Shown: in pieces, positions 1 through 9,148 of the stretch
Layout: each line of letters starts with the position of its first letter
Numbering within the stretch: position 1 is the stretch's first letter
Assembly: GCA_946902985.2 (NCBI GenBank)
Contig: CAMPQE020000052.1
Location: 1,674,001-1,738,000, forward strand
Source of the DNA: Meconema thalassinum
Lineage: Eukaryota > Arthropoda > Insecta > Orthoptera > Tettigoniidae
Reading direction: 5' to 3'
DNA: 64,000 bases
Made by a program: the position numbers and the translations under genes
The notes under the pieces: generated by a model
Databases searched by the model: none
The model's input: only the letters and a program-made list of their open reading frames with translations
What the model was told of the DNA's origin: nothing

Positions 1-2
1 CT

Positions 3-668
3 GCCCAGAAACATGGTATCCTTACAACTCTAACTACCCGGGCTAGGAGGATTTGTGAAGTGTCTTCTTTACAAGAAGAAATTAATACCTTGCGAACCAC
101 CTTTGAGAGCAACGGTTATAGCAAGGCTTTGATCTCTACGGTTCTGAAACCAGCAAATAATAATAGGACGTCAGTTAAGAAAAGAGATGTAAGAGGAACT
201 GCTTACCTACCTTACATACATAACACGACGGATCGTATTGCTAAAATCCTACGTCGGTGCAACATACGGACTGTATTTGGAACTTCTGTTAAGATTAGGC
301 AACTCCTGCGACCAACTAAGGACAGTTTGCCTAAATTGCAACAACTGGGTATCTACAGAGTGTCCTGTACTTGTGGCAAGGTTTACATCGGGCAGACTTC
401 GAGAAAAATATGCACTCGCATTAAGGAACATAATAGATGTATCAGGCTCATTCAACCTGATAAATCAGCTGTTGCCGATCATGCATTAACACCTGGCCAT
501 GATGTCATGTTCCAAGGAGTGGTTGTTCTTGCCCGTATAAAGCAATATCGTCCCAGAATCATCAGGGAGGCGGTTGAAATACGTAAACACCCAGATAATT
601 TCAACCGCGACACCGGCTACAATCTCAATGAATCCTGGCTACCTATTATCAGAACCCTGAGAAAGTAA
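3..668 (+). CDS. Penelope-like element polyprotein, C-terminal part with GIY-YIG endonuclease
   Basis: The frame is open from the first bases of the window, so the 5' end is cut by the window edge. No start codon should be assigned. The first residues (a HG.L..L..RARRIC pattern) match the linker after the reverse transcriptase in Penelope-like elements. A GIY-YIG nuclease domain follows: the GIY core near 347, KVYIGQTSR near 379-405, the catalytic arginine region TRIKEH near 415-432, and a conserved tail with KHPDNFNR and GYNLNESW. In this family the nuclease nicks target DNA during insertion. No stop or frameshift is seen in the visible part, which ends at a TAA. Family assignment is strong; activity cannot be judged without the 5' part. 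Confidence 0.88.
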   Translation, partial: AQKHGILTTLTTRARRICEVSSLQEEINTLRTTFESNGYSKALISTVLKPANNNRTSVKKRDVRGTAYLPYIHNTTDRIAKILRRCNIRTVFGTSVKIRQLLRPTKDSLPKLQQLGIYRVSCTCGKVYIGQTSRKICTRIKEHNRCIRLIQPDKSAVADHALTPGHDVMFQGVVVLARIKQYRPRIIREAVEIRKHPDNFNRDTGYNLNESWLPIIRTLRK

Positions 669-782
669 TTCACTGCTGCTTTCCGTTGTCCCTAACATGG
701 GGCTATAATGGCGTCCATCTTTGGGTACCTTCTATATGTTCTTTGTTGCTTTCTCTTAGCAATCATTGTCGTATTCCAGATT

Positions 783-827
783 ATTCCTGACGAAGAAAGG
801 CATGGTTTCTTTCGAAACGCGTCGAAT
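783..827 (+). ncRNA. Hammerhead-ribozyme-like motif in the Penelope 3' tail
   Basis: In order the sequence shows: helix I strand ATTC (783-786), core CTGACGA (787-793), one extra A (794), helix II GAAAG (795-799) closed by CTTTC (809-813), core GAAA (814-817), a minimal helix III C-GC-G with the A-T pair 817/822, a GTC cleavage triplet (821-823), and the partner helix I strand GAAT (824-827). Penelope-like elements are known to carry type I hammerheads with a very short helix III. The extra A between the core and helix II is unusual, but it recurs in the related satellite. Self-cleavage is inferred. Confidence 0.6.
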
Positions 828-896
828 TTTAATATAATAAACACGGCATAAGCCCAAAATTCAACATTATGAATAATCATTAAATTATTTTGCATG

Positions 897-1823
897 GTAA
901 GTACTTATTATTAATAGATTGTAGTCTTTTTATTTCTAATTGATGTTGAAGTTATTGATTGGAATGTATTTATTTATTGATTGATTGATTTGTTTTACAG
1001 ATAATTGGGTACCTGTAGGTTACCAGATTCGTACAATCTGTTAATTCAGTGACAGCAGTTGATAAATTATAAAAAGGTAAGTGCCCCCTCTAATAACTTT
1101 TAAACAGTTAGAGTGATATTTTCCAATGTTCACCACTACATGTTAGTGAAAATGGTATATTTGGCAGTCAAAAGATGGAACTACTTGACCATGGTGTGTA
1201 AAGCTAATTTTGTAGGTTAGATTTTGATTACCACTCTATTAAGTCTGAATGTTCATTGCTAGGTGTCAGTGACAGAGGGAATATTTAAAGACTTAACCTC
1301 AGTTCACCTAACATAACCTAACTTTACCTAACTTAACCTTGTCATGTGACATGTTTTACAATTTTAAACTTGTTTTAAGACTGGCTATGACGTTACACTT
1401 AGCTCACTTAACTGGCGATCGCTGGTTTCTATCACGTGACATGTTCTACAAGTTTAGACTTGTTTTAAGACTGGCTATGACGTCACACTTAGCTCACTTA
1501 ACTGGCGATCGCTGGTTTCTATCACGTGACATGTTCTACAAAACTAGACTTGCTTTAAGACTGGCTATGACGCCTCACTTAGCTCAATTAACTGGCGACC
1601 GCTGGTTTCTACCACTCTATCAAGTTCCAATGTTCACCGCTAGGTGTCAGTGACAGTGGTATATAGTAACCCCCAGTTAGAACTACATGAAGTTAGACTT
1701 GCTAGGAGTTCACAGATCGATTTAAATACCCTGCTATAACCATTGACTGGAATATAATTAAACTATTTATATTGTTCTTTTGTTTTATCTTTTATTAACA
1801 TTGATGATTTCTTTCATTTATAG
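897..1823 (+). other. Spliced 5' leader of the left polymerase gene (two putative introns)
   Basis: Intron 1 would be 897-1000 (TGCATG then GTAAGTACTT; acceptor TGTTTTACAG). The leader exon is 1001-1076 (76 nt). Intron 2 is 1077-1823 (AAAAAG then GTAAGTG; acceptor TTTCATTTATAG). The polymerase ATG follows at 1845, 21 nt into exon 3. The same sites and the same 76-nt exon occur on the right arm, which supports real splicing. The first exon starts at or outside the palindrome tip, so the promoter may lie at the extreme end or in flanking DNA. Confidence 0.55.
1342..1611 (+). repeat. 90-bp tandem repeat, three copies
   Basis: Three copies with a period of exactly 90 bp: the ATGTT(T/C)TACA anchor recurs at 1351, 1441 and 1531. 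Each copy includes ACTGGCGA(T/C)CGCTGG and most have TCACGTGACATG. The right arm has a single copy near 13220-13310. The expansion therefore happened after the palindrome formed, or was lost on one side. It lies inside putative intron 2. Confidence 0.9.
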
Positions 1824-1844
1824 ATAAATTGGAAAGTAATCATC

Positions 1845-4800
1845 ATGTTCAAGTGTGGTGACTGTAAGAAACAGTTCTCAAGACCTAACAGCTTTCAACG
1901 TCATGCAAGTACAAAACATAATCAGAAAATGTTTGTATGCAGTCATTGTGCTACAACATTTAACAGGCAGGATAGTCTTACACGACATGTAAATTTAAAA
2001 CATGTCAGTACTGCACCATTTTCGTGTTCAGTTTGTGAACTTGGTTCTTCTGCTGTAAAGCGATATCAATTCCACATGGTTGAAGTGCATGGAGAACAAC
2101 AGGAATTGAAATCTGTAAAACCATCAACTAGCACGGAATCTTTAAATGAATGTGATACTCAAAAGCGTAAACGTTCTCAAGATTGTGAAAATAGTTGTGC
2201 AAAAAAAGAAAATAGAATGGTGAACCTTCAATAACACATTGTAATGTATGTAATATTGATATACCTTCTTCAATCATTCTTGGACATTTACGCAGTATTC
2301 ATCATAAAAATAACGCTTGCCATGAAAGAAATTCTGGAAATATTCAACAAATTGGTATTGCATTTAAAAGTCGAATTGCTAGTTATAGACTTTATAGTAA
2401 AGGAAAAACTCAAAGTATTGAATCATTTTTAAAAAATGTTCAACCTACTGTGTTTGGCTTAGTAGAAAATGTTTTATTAGAGCATAAAACAATTAAAATG
2501 AATTTTGAACTTTTTGGCCTCTATGTAAAAACTGGGAGCGAAGGTGAAATTACGGATATCAAATCCTTTAATACAAAAAATATAATTGTTAGCGAATCAA
2601 CTAATATAAGTGATATATACCAAAATATTTCAAGTGCAATCATTGTGAAGAGTGAAGAGTTCCAGGAAAGGGAGTCAGGCTGGGCGTTGGTTGAAGTACT
2701 TTATTTAGAAACCAACCTGAATAAATACAACCCCCTTCGAGCATCATCATACATTGATTTACCTGCATGGATCAAATGTAAGCATGCTTGTGTAAACGTT
2801 ATGAATAGTGACCATGCATGCTTTGCATGGACTGTAACCTCAGCTCTCCATCCAGCAGCGATGAATGAAAAGAGAACGTCATCTTATCCTCACTATTCTT
2901 CAGTGTTAGATTTAAAAGAAATAGAATTTCCTATGGCGATAAAAGACATTCAACGTTTTGAAGAGCTGAACAATGTAAGTATTAATGTTTATGGAATTGA
3001 AAATAAGAGAATAGTAGGTCCTCTATATTATACTCAGGAAAAAAAGGATGCTCATGTAAATTTGCTATACGTAACTGAAGGTGAAAATGCTCACTATTGC
3101 TTGATAAAACATTTCAGTAGACTTGTTGGTAGTCAGCTATCAAAATATAAGACTAAAAAGTGGTTGTGTGATGGCTGTTTGCAATATTTCAGAAAAGAGG
3201 ATCAACTAACTCAACATCAGAAAAGGGGGTGTAATCATGTGTGTACGGTATTACCGACTGCTATAAATAACATTCTAAAATTTAAGGATTATGAGAAACA
3301 GCTTCGAGTACCTTTTGTTATATATGCTGACTTCGAGGCTTTGCTAAAACCATTTAATACATGTTCATCGAATCCAGTCCAACCTTTCACCAACACTACT
3401 CACATTCATGAACCTTTTAGCTTTGCATATTATATTAAATGTAGTTATGATGGCTCTTTAAATAAGTTTGAGCTCTATAGAGGACCTGATGCACCTAAAG
3501 TTTTTATGGAATGGCTTGAGAAAGATACCGTCCGTATATCCTCTATTTTAAATCTGATCATTCCAATGGAGCCACTAACTTCATTAGAGCAAATGAATTT
3601 TGAAACTGAAACTAATTGTTTTATATGTGGTGTATGTTTATATACAGCCAGGGTTCGCGATCATGACCATTTAACAGGAAAATATCGTGGTGCTGCTTAC
3701 CAAGAATGTAATTTAAATTATAGAGTAAGTAAATTCATTCCGGTCATTCTACACAACGGTAGCAAATACGATAACCACTTTATCGTTAAAGAATTTGGAG
3801 CTTCAGATGTGAAAATTGATGTTATTGCAAATAATAAGGAACAATACATATCGTTCACAAAATACATCAAAACTAGCAATAAAAAAACATTAAACTGCGA
3901 TTTTTAGATTCATTCCGCTTTATGTCGAGTAGTCTTTATAAGCTGGCTAGTAATTTAAAATCAGATCAGTTTCATGAAATTCAACTTGTCTTTCCTAAAG
4001 AAGACGATTTTAATTTGATTCGTCAAAAAGGCATATACCCTTATGAATATATCAACTGTGTGGAACGTCTTGAGGAGTGTTCTTTACCACCGAAAGATTC
4101 ATTTTTCAGTTCCTTAAACACAAGTCATATCAGTGATCAGGAATATTTACATGCGCAACGTGTATGGGCACAGTTTGACATTCAAACTTTAGGAGAATTT
4201 TCAGACATATATTTGAAGACAGATGTGTTGTTATTAGCAGATGTGTTTGAAAATTTTCGGAATGTCTGTATGAAAACTTATGACCTTGATCCTTGTCAGT
4301 ATTTCACAGCTCCTGGGTTAAGTTTCAGTTCAATGCTGAAAAGAACGAAAGTAAATTTAGAATTAATGACTGATATAGACATGATTAATTTTATAAAATC
4401 ATCAATTCGAGGTGGATTAAGCCAATGTAGTGGACGGTACTCTAAAGCGAATAATAAATACATGCCTAGCTACAACCCTTCTGAAGAGTGAAAGTATATT
4501 ATCTACCTCGATGCAAATAACCAATATGGTTGGGCTATGAGTCAATATCTACCACTGAAAGATTTTCGCTGGCTGACACAAACTGAATTTGATGTCTTAA
4601 ATGTTGACACTCTTAATGATAACGATGATAAAGGATATATTTTAGAGGTAAATCTTGAGTACCCTAAAGAGTTACATGATGATCATTATGATTTACCATT
4701 TTGTCCTGAGAATATGAAATCTCCATACATCACGAACAAAAATGTTAATTGCTAATGTGAATGATAAATGTAAATATGTAATACATTATCAAAACTTGAA

Positions 4801-5753
4801 ACAGTGTCTACAGCATGGATTGAAATAAACTAAAATTCATCGCGTATTTCAATTTCATCAGTCAGCATGGCTCAAACCGTATATTGATCTGAACAATAAT
4901 TTAAGGACACTGTCAACAAACGCGTTTGAAAAAGATTTTTATAAACTCATGAATAATAGTGTTTTTGGAAAGACTATGGAGAATGTTGATAAACGAGTTG
5001 ATGTAAAGCTGATAACAAAGTGGGAGAATGATGGTAAAAGGTATGGTGCGAGCAACTTAATAAGCAAGCCTAACATTCATAGCTGTTCAATTATTCATGA
5101 GGATTTAGTTGTAATACAAATGAATCGTCTAAAAGTAACTTACAACAAACCCATATGTGTGGGTAACACCATTCTGGAATTGTCAAAAACACTTATGTAT
5201 GAATTTCACTATGATTATGTAAAAACAATATCTTGATAATGCTAAATTACTCTACACAGACACAGATTCTTTTATTTATGAGTTTAAAACTGATGATTTT
5301 TAGGAGGATATCAAAACTGAGCTAAATAGGTTTGATACACGTGACTATCCCGAGGATAATATTTACCATTTACCTCTAGTAAACAAAAAGGTTCTTGGGA
5401 AATTTAAGGATGAATGTGCTGGTTTTATTATAGACACCTTTGTAGGCACAAAATCTAAATCATACAGCTATATGACAATTGATGATGTAGTAGTAAAAAA
5501 ATTAAAAGGAGTGAAAAAGAATGTTGTTAGTAAAGAGTTAGATATAAGTGATTATAAAAACTGTATAGTTAGTAACCCAACTGTATTATATAAGAAACTG
5601 AGTGTATTTAGAAGTAAAAATCATCAGCTACATACCAATTTGCTGAACAAAGTTGCTTTAAGTAATGAAGACAACAAACGATTCATTATACCCAACACAT
5701 TTGATACTTTTGCTTGGGGAAACAGTCGCATTGACGACTATTACTTTTCTTAA
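1845..5753 (+). pseudogene. C2H2 / OTU-like / EndoVII / family-B DNA polymerase gene, left copy, broken
   Basis: An ATG at 1845 opens N-terminal C2H2 fingers (1845-2070). Next comes a region with an NxDxxCFAW motif (about 2800) and a later HYC (about 3090), resembling a Cys/His OTU-like protease. A further C2H2-like motif is near 3160. Exonuclease motif YADFEAL is at 3318-3345. An endonuclease VII-like Zn/HNH segment with CxxC and RDHDHLTGKYRG is at about 3617-3725. ILHNGSKYDN of Exo II is near 3750. Polymerase motif A, LDANNQYGWAM, is at 4505-4540; motif [13 protein letters not shown], at 4949-4985; motif C, YTDTDS, at 5252-5269. Frame breaks or stops occur near 2190, 2420, 3895, 4490, 4735, 4830, 5235 and 5300, so this copy cannot make a full protein. 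The protease assignment is inference from motif spacing. Confidence 0.85.
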
Positions 5754-5934
5754 GTCTAATGATATCTATATTGTAATATTTGTAGTGTGTTTTATATTGT
5801 AATATTTTTTTTGGTAAAAAACTGTAAGTAGAATGTATAATGTTAGGCTACTGTAGTTTAGTCAAAATAAGATAAGTAATACATTTTAGTGTAAAATGTT
5901 TGCTTTTGTATATTACGAAAAAGATTTTTAAAAA

Positions 5935-6251
5935 ATGCACAGAATGTGTGAACTAAACAAGGGAAATGTAAAAAAATGTAAAGTGGAAATTGTAAATATC
6001 CATGTGTGAAAAAGTGAAATAGTTATCACCATTTTAAAATTAAAAGACATTGTGATCTGGTAAACCTTGTTTTTATTTCACAACAACAAAAATGTACAGA
6101 ATGTGTAAACTAAACAAGGAGAATGTAAAAAAATGAAAAGTGTAAATTGTAAATATTCATGTGTGAAAAAATGAAAATAAAGAAATGGCTATCACCATTT
6201 TAAAATTAAAAGACATTGTGATCTTGTAAACCTTGTTTTTATTTCACAACA
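5935..6251 (+). repeat. 157-bp tandem duplication in the polymerase 3' region
   Basis: ATG(C/T)ACAGAATGTGT starts at 5935 and again at 6092. Each copy ends in a block containing AAAAGACATTGTGATCT and CCTTGTTTTTATTTC. The same doublet is mirrored in the right arm at about 8648-8960, so it predates the palindrome. The region between 5754 and 6800 is otherwise AT-rich and non-coding. It also has a pair of copies of about 118 bp near 6530-6770 (CTTTCACGGCATTGACTGTC). Confidence 0.8.
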
Positions 6252-6798
6252 TATATGGCTTTACAAAATAGAATACAAAGAAATACCATTTCCTCAATCC
6301 TTTTCAATGTTCATGTCCACTCATCATTAACTTCCCTTTTATAGCAGTAATCACAATGAGGGCTGCCAACCTCTCCCCCACTGAGCCATTATAGGATGTC
6401 AAACGTTGCTTAGCTTTTCAACGATACTTTATCCACCACACGCATTAAAGCATAATGACTATGGCGATAAGAAAGGTCGTGTTCTTTACATGCTTAATCC
6501 AAAGAAATAATAGGTATTTACTTAACACAGGGTCTTGAGTCCATGAGTTTGGTACATGTTGCAAGATTTCTTTCACGGCATTGACTGTCACAAAATAAAT
6601 GAAAACTTGGAGAGCACCAATAATTCATCTTTGGTAAGACTATCCAGGATCTTGAGTCCATGATTTTGGTATAAGTTGCCAGATTTCTTTCACGGCATTG
6701 ACTGTCACATAATAAATGAACAACTTGGAGAGCACCAATAATTCTTCTTTGGTAAAACTATCTGCATATCGATGACAGATAACCTTTTAGTTCCTCCC

Positions 6799-7035
6799 TT
6801 AAAACAACAACACTACCTCTTGCATAATCTGCGATGTTGATGGCTCTTGAGACGTGAAAGATGGATTAAACATAACTTTTACATCAACAGGAGTTAGACT
6901 TTGCTCAGTAAACAATGCACTGCCATGAGCCACAGTATTTATATCTTGGACTTGCTTTTTTCTTTTCTTTATAAGTGTTTGAAACGGTGTATTAAAAGAG
7001 ATTGATAAACATCCAAAGGGTAAATAGAGTAACAA
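6799..7035 (-). CDS. Small conserved open frame, left arm (doubtful)
   Basis: A 78-codon open frame converges on the polymerase gene. It has no ATG at its start (it would begin at TTG), so if real it would be an exon or part of one. The mirrored copy at 7858-8094 is also open and differs at only a few residues in the stretch KK(R/I)KKQVQ. I recognise no domain. Conservation between arms may simply reflect recent common descent. Confidence 0.2.
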   Translation of the reverse strand: MLLYLPFGCLSISFNTPFQTLIKKRKKQVQDINTVAHGSALFTEQSLTPVDVKVMFNPSFTSQEPSTSQIMQEVVLLF

Positions 7036-7124
7036 ATAAAGAGAAATGAAAATGATACTTCCATATCAATTGTCAAGCATGAACTAATCTCTAGCAAAGT
7101 TCACTCAATACTATAAATAAAAGT

Positions 7125-7262
7125 TTAAAGTGGGTGCAAAAGTGGATGCAAAAGTGGGTGCATAAGTGGGTGCAAATGTGGGTGCATAAGTGGGTGCGAA
7201 AGTGGGTGCATAAGTGAATGCAATAGTGGGTGCAAAGGTAGGTACAAAAGTGGGCGAAAAAT
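7125..7262. repeat. 12-bp minisatellite near palindrome centre, left arm
   Basis: About eleven units of the pattern GTGGGTGCAAAA / GTGGGTGCATAA, with some units changed. Mirrored at about 7610-7765. It produces apparent open frames rich in AP(T/A) repeats, which I regard as artefacts. Confidence 0.85.
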
Positions 7263-7407
7263 GACCCCCTTTTTGAATCTCGCTAACGCCCACTTTTTAA
7301 TCTATTTTTTGAAATTTTGACAAAGGGTCTAAGTGCACTTTTGTTAATATCTCGCGAACCAGTCTCTATTGACGGGTCCTTGTTGACGGGTCCCTGTGGG
7401 CGGGTCC

Positions 7408-7461
7408 TTTGGACTGATCCCTATGGACTGGCCCATGCATTTTATCCAAATTATGACAAAG
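7408..7461. other. Asymmetric loop at the palindrome centre
   Basis: These 54 nt are not mirrored. They include GGACTGATCCCTATGGACTG and CCATGCATTTTATCC. A related sequence in the opposite orientation lies at about 14497-14580, outside the palindrome. The flanking inner arm sequence has repeated GGACCCG(T/C)C units. Confidence 0.75.
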
Positions 7462-7609
7462 GGACCCGCCCACAGGGACCCGTCAACAAGGACCCGTCAA
7501 TAGAGACTGGTTCGCGAGATATTAACAAAAGTGCACTTAGACCCTTTGTCAAAATTTCAAAAAATAGATTAAAAGGGGGCGTTAGCGAGATTCAAAATGG
7601 AGGGCATTT

Positions 7610-7765
7610 TTTCACCCACTTTTGTACCTACCTTTTCACCCACTATTGCATTCACTTATGCACCCACTTTTGCACCCACTTATGCACCCACATTTGCACC
7701 CACTTATGCACCCACTTTTGCACCCTCTTTTGCATCCACTTTTGCACCCACTTTTGCACCCACTT
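7610..7765. repeat. 12-bp minisatellite near palindrome centre, right arm
   Basis: Mirror of the left minisatellite, with about twelve to thirteen units of CACCCACTTTTG / CACCCACTTATG type. Copy number differs slightly from the left arm, as expected for slippage after the duplication. Confidence 0.85.
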
Positions 7766-7857
7766 TAAACTATTACTTATAGTATTGAGTGAACTTTGCT
7801 AGAGATTAGTTCATGCTTGACAATTGATATGGAAGTATCATTTTCATTTCTCTTTAT

Positions 7858-8094
7858 TTGTTACTCTATTTACCCTTTGGATGTTTATCAATCTCTTTTA
7901 ATACACCGTTTCAAACACTTATAAAGAAAATAAAAAAGCAAGTCCAAGAAATAAATACTGTGGCTCATGGCAGTGCATTGTTTACTGAGCAAAGTCTAAC
8001 TCCTGTTGATGTAAAAGTTATGTTTAATCCATCTTTCACGTCTCAAGAGCCATCAACATCGCAGATTATGCAAGAGGTAGTGTTGTTGTTTTAA
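7858..8094 (+). CDS. Small conserved open frame, right arm (doubtful)
   Basis: This 78-codon frame is the mirror copy of the one at 6799-7035 and is also open throughout. It begins at TTG, so a translation start is unsupported. It runs toward the right-arm polymerase gene, so the two would be convergent. No recognisable domain. Confidence 0.2.
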   Translation: MLLYLPFGCLSISFNTPFQTLIKKIKKQVQEINTVAHGSALFTEQSLTPVDVKVMFNPSFTSQEPSTSQIMQEVVLLF

Positions 8095-9148
8095 GGGTGG
8101 AACTAAAAGGTTATCTGTCATCGATATGCAGATAGTTTTACCAAAGAAGAATTATTGGTGCTCTCCAAGTTGTTCATTTATTATGTGACAGTCAATGCCG
8201 TGAAAGAAATCTGGCAACTTATACCAAAATCATGGACTCAAGATCCTGGATAGTCTTACCAAAGATGAATTATTGGTGCTCTTCAAGTTTTCATTTATTT
8301 TGTGACAGTCAATGCCGTGAAAGAAATCTTGCAACATGTACCAAACTCATGGACTCAATACCCTGTGTTAAGTAAATACCTATTATTTCTTTGGATTAAG
8401 CATGTAAAGAACACGACCTTTCTTATCGTCATAGTCATTATGCTTTAATACGTGTGGTGGATAAAGTATCGTTGAAAAGCTAAGCAACGTTTGACATCCT
8501 ATAATGGCTCAGTGGGGGAGAGGTTGGCAGCCCTCATTGTGATTACTGCTATAATAGGGAAGTTAATGATGAGTGGACATGAACATTGAAAAGGATTGAG
8601 GAAATGGTATTTCTTTGTATTCTATTTTGTAAAGCCGTATATGTTGTGAAATAAAAACAAGGTTTACAAGATCACAATGTCTTTTAATTTTAAAATGGTG
8701 ATAGCCATTTCTTTATTTTCATTTTTTCACACATGAATATTTACATTTTACACATTTCATTTTTTTACATTCTCCTTGTTTAGTTTACACATTCTGTACA
8801 GTTTTGTTGTTGTGAAATAAAAACAAGGTTTACCAGATCACAATGTCTTTTAATTTTAAAATGGTGATAACTATTTCACTTTTTCACACATGGATATTTA
8901 CAATTTCCACTTTACATTATTTTACATTTCCCTTGTTTAGTTCACACATTCTGTACATTTATTAAAAATCTTTTTCGTAATATACAAAAGCAAACATTAT
9001 ACACTAAAATGTATTACTTATCTTATTTTGACTAAACTACAGTAGCCTAACATTATACATTCTACTTACAGTTTTTTACAAAAAAAAATATTACAATATA
9101 AAACACACCACAAATATTACAATATAGTGATCATTAGACTTAAGTAAA

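Larger units (their letters stand above)
1..874 (+). mobile_element. Penelope-like element, 3' portion (left end outside window)
   Basis: The stretch holds the C-terminal part of a Penelope-like retroelement reading frame, a 3' non-coding tail of about 200 bp and a hammerhead-like motif. The tail (positions 800-860) closely resembles the 264-bp satellite at 32-45 kb. Shared blocks include GGTTTCT next to CGAAACG, and ACACGGCAT followed by AGCCCAAAA. The element ends within a few bases of the outer edge of the large palindrome, so the palindrome either inserted at its 3' end or lies directly beside it. The reverse transcriptase would lie left of the window. Confidence 0.85.
875..7407 (+). repeat. 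Left arm of the palindrome
   Basis: This is the inverted partner of 7462-13784. It starts at AATCATTAAATT beside the Penelope tail and ends at GGGCGGGTCC before the central loop. Its polymerase gene is more broken than the right copy. It carries three 90-bp repeats where the right arm has one. Confidence 0.9.

Noticed and set aside
1290..1342. CCTAA-like repeats resembling the insect telomere motif
   Set aside because: Only a few degenerate units with a period near 10 rather than 5; mirrored in the other arm as ordinary sequence.
7111..7802. Open frames of Ala/Pro/Thr or Cys/His/Thr repeats at the palindrome centre
   Set aside because: They are translations of a 12-bp minisatellite in different frames and lack starts or flanking coding signal.
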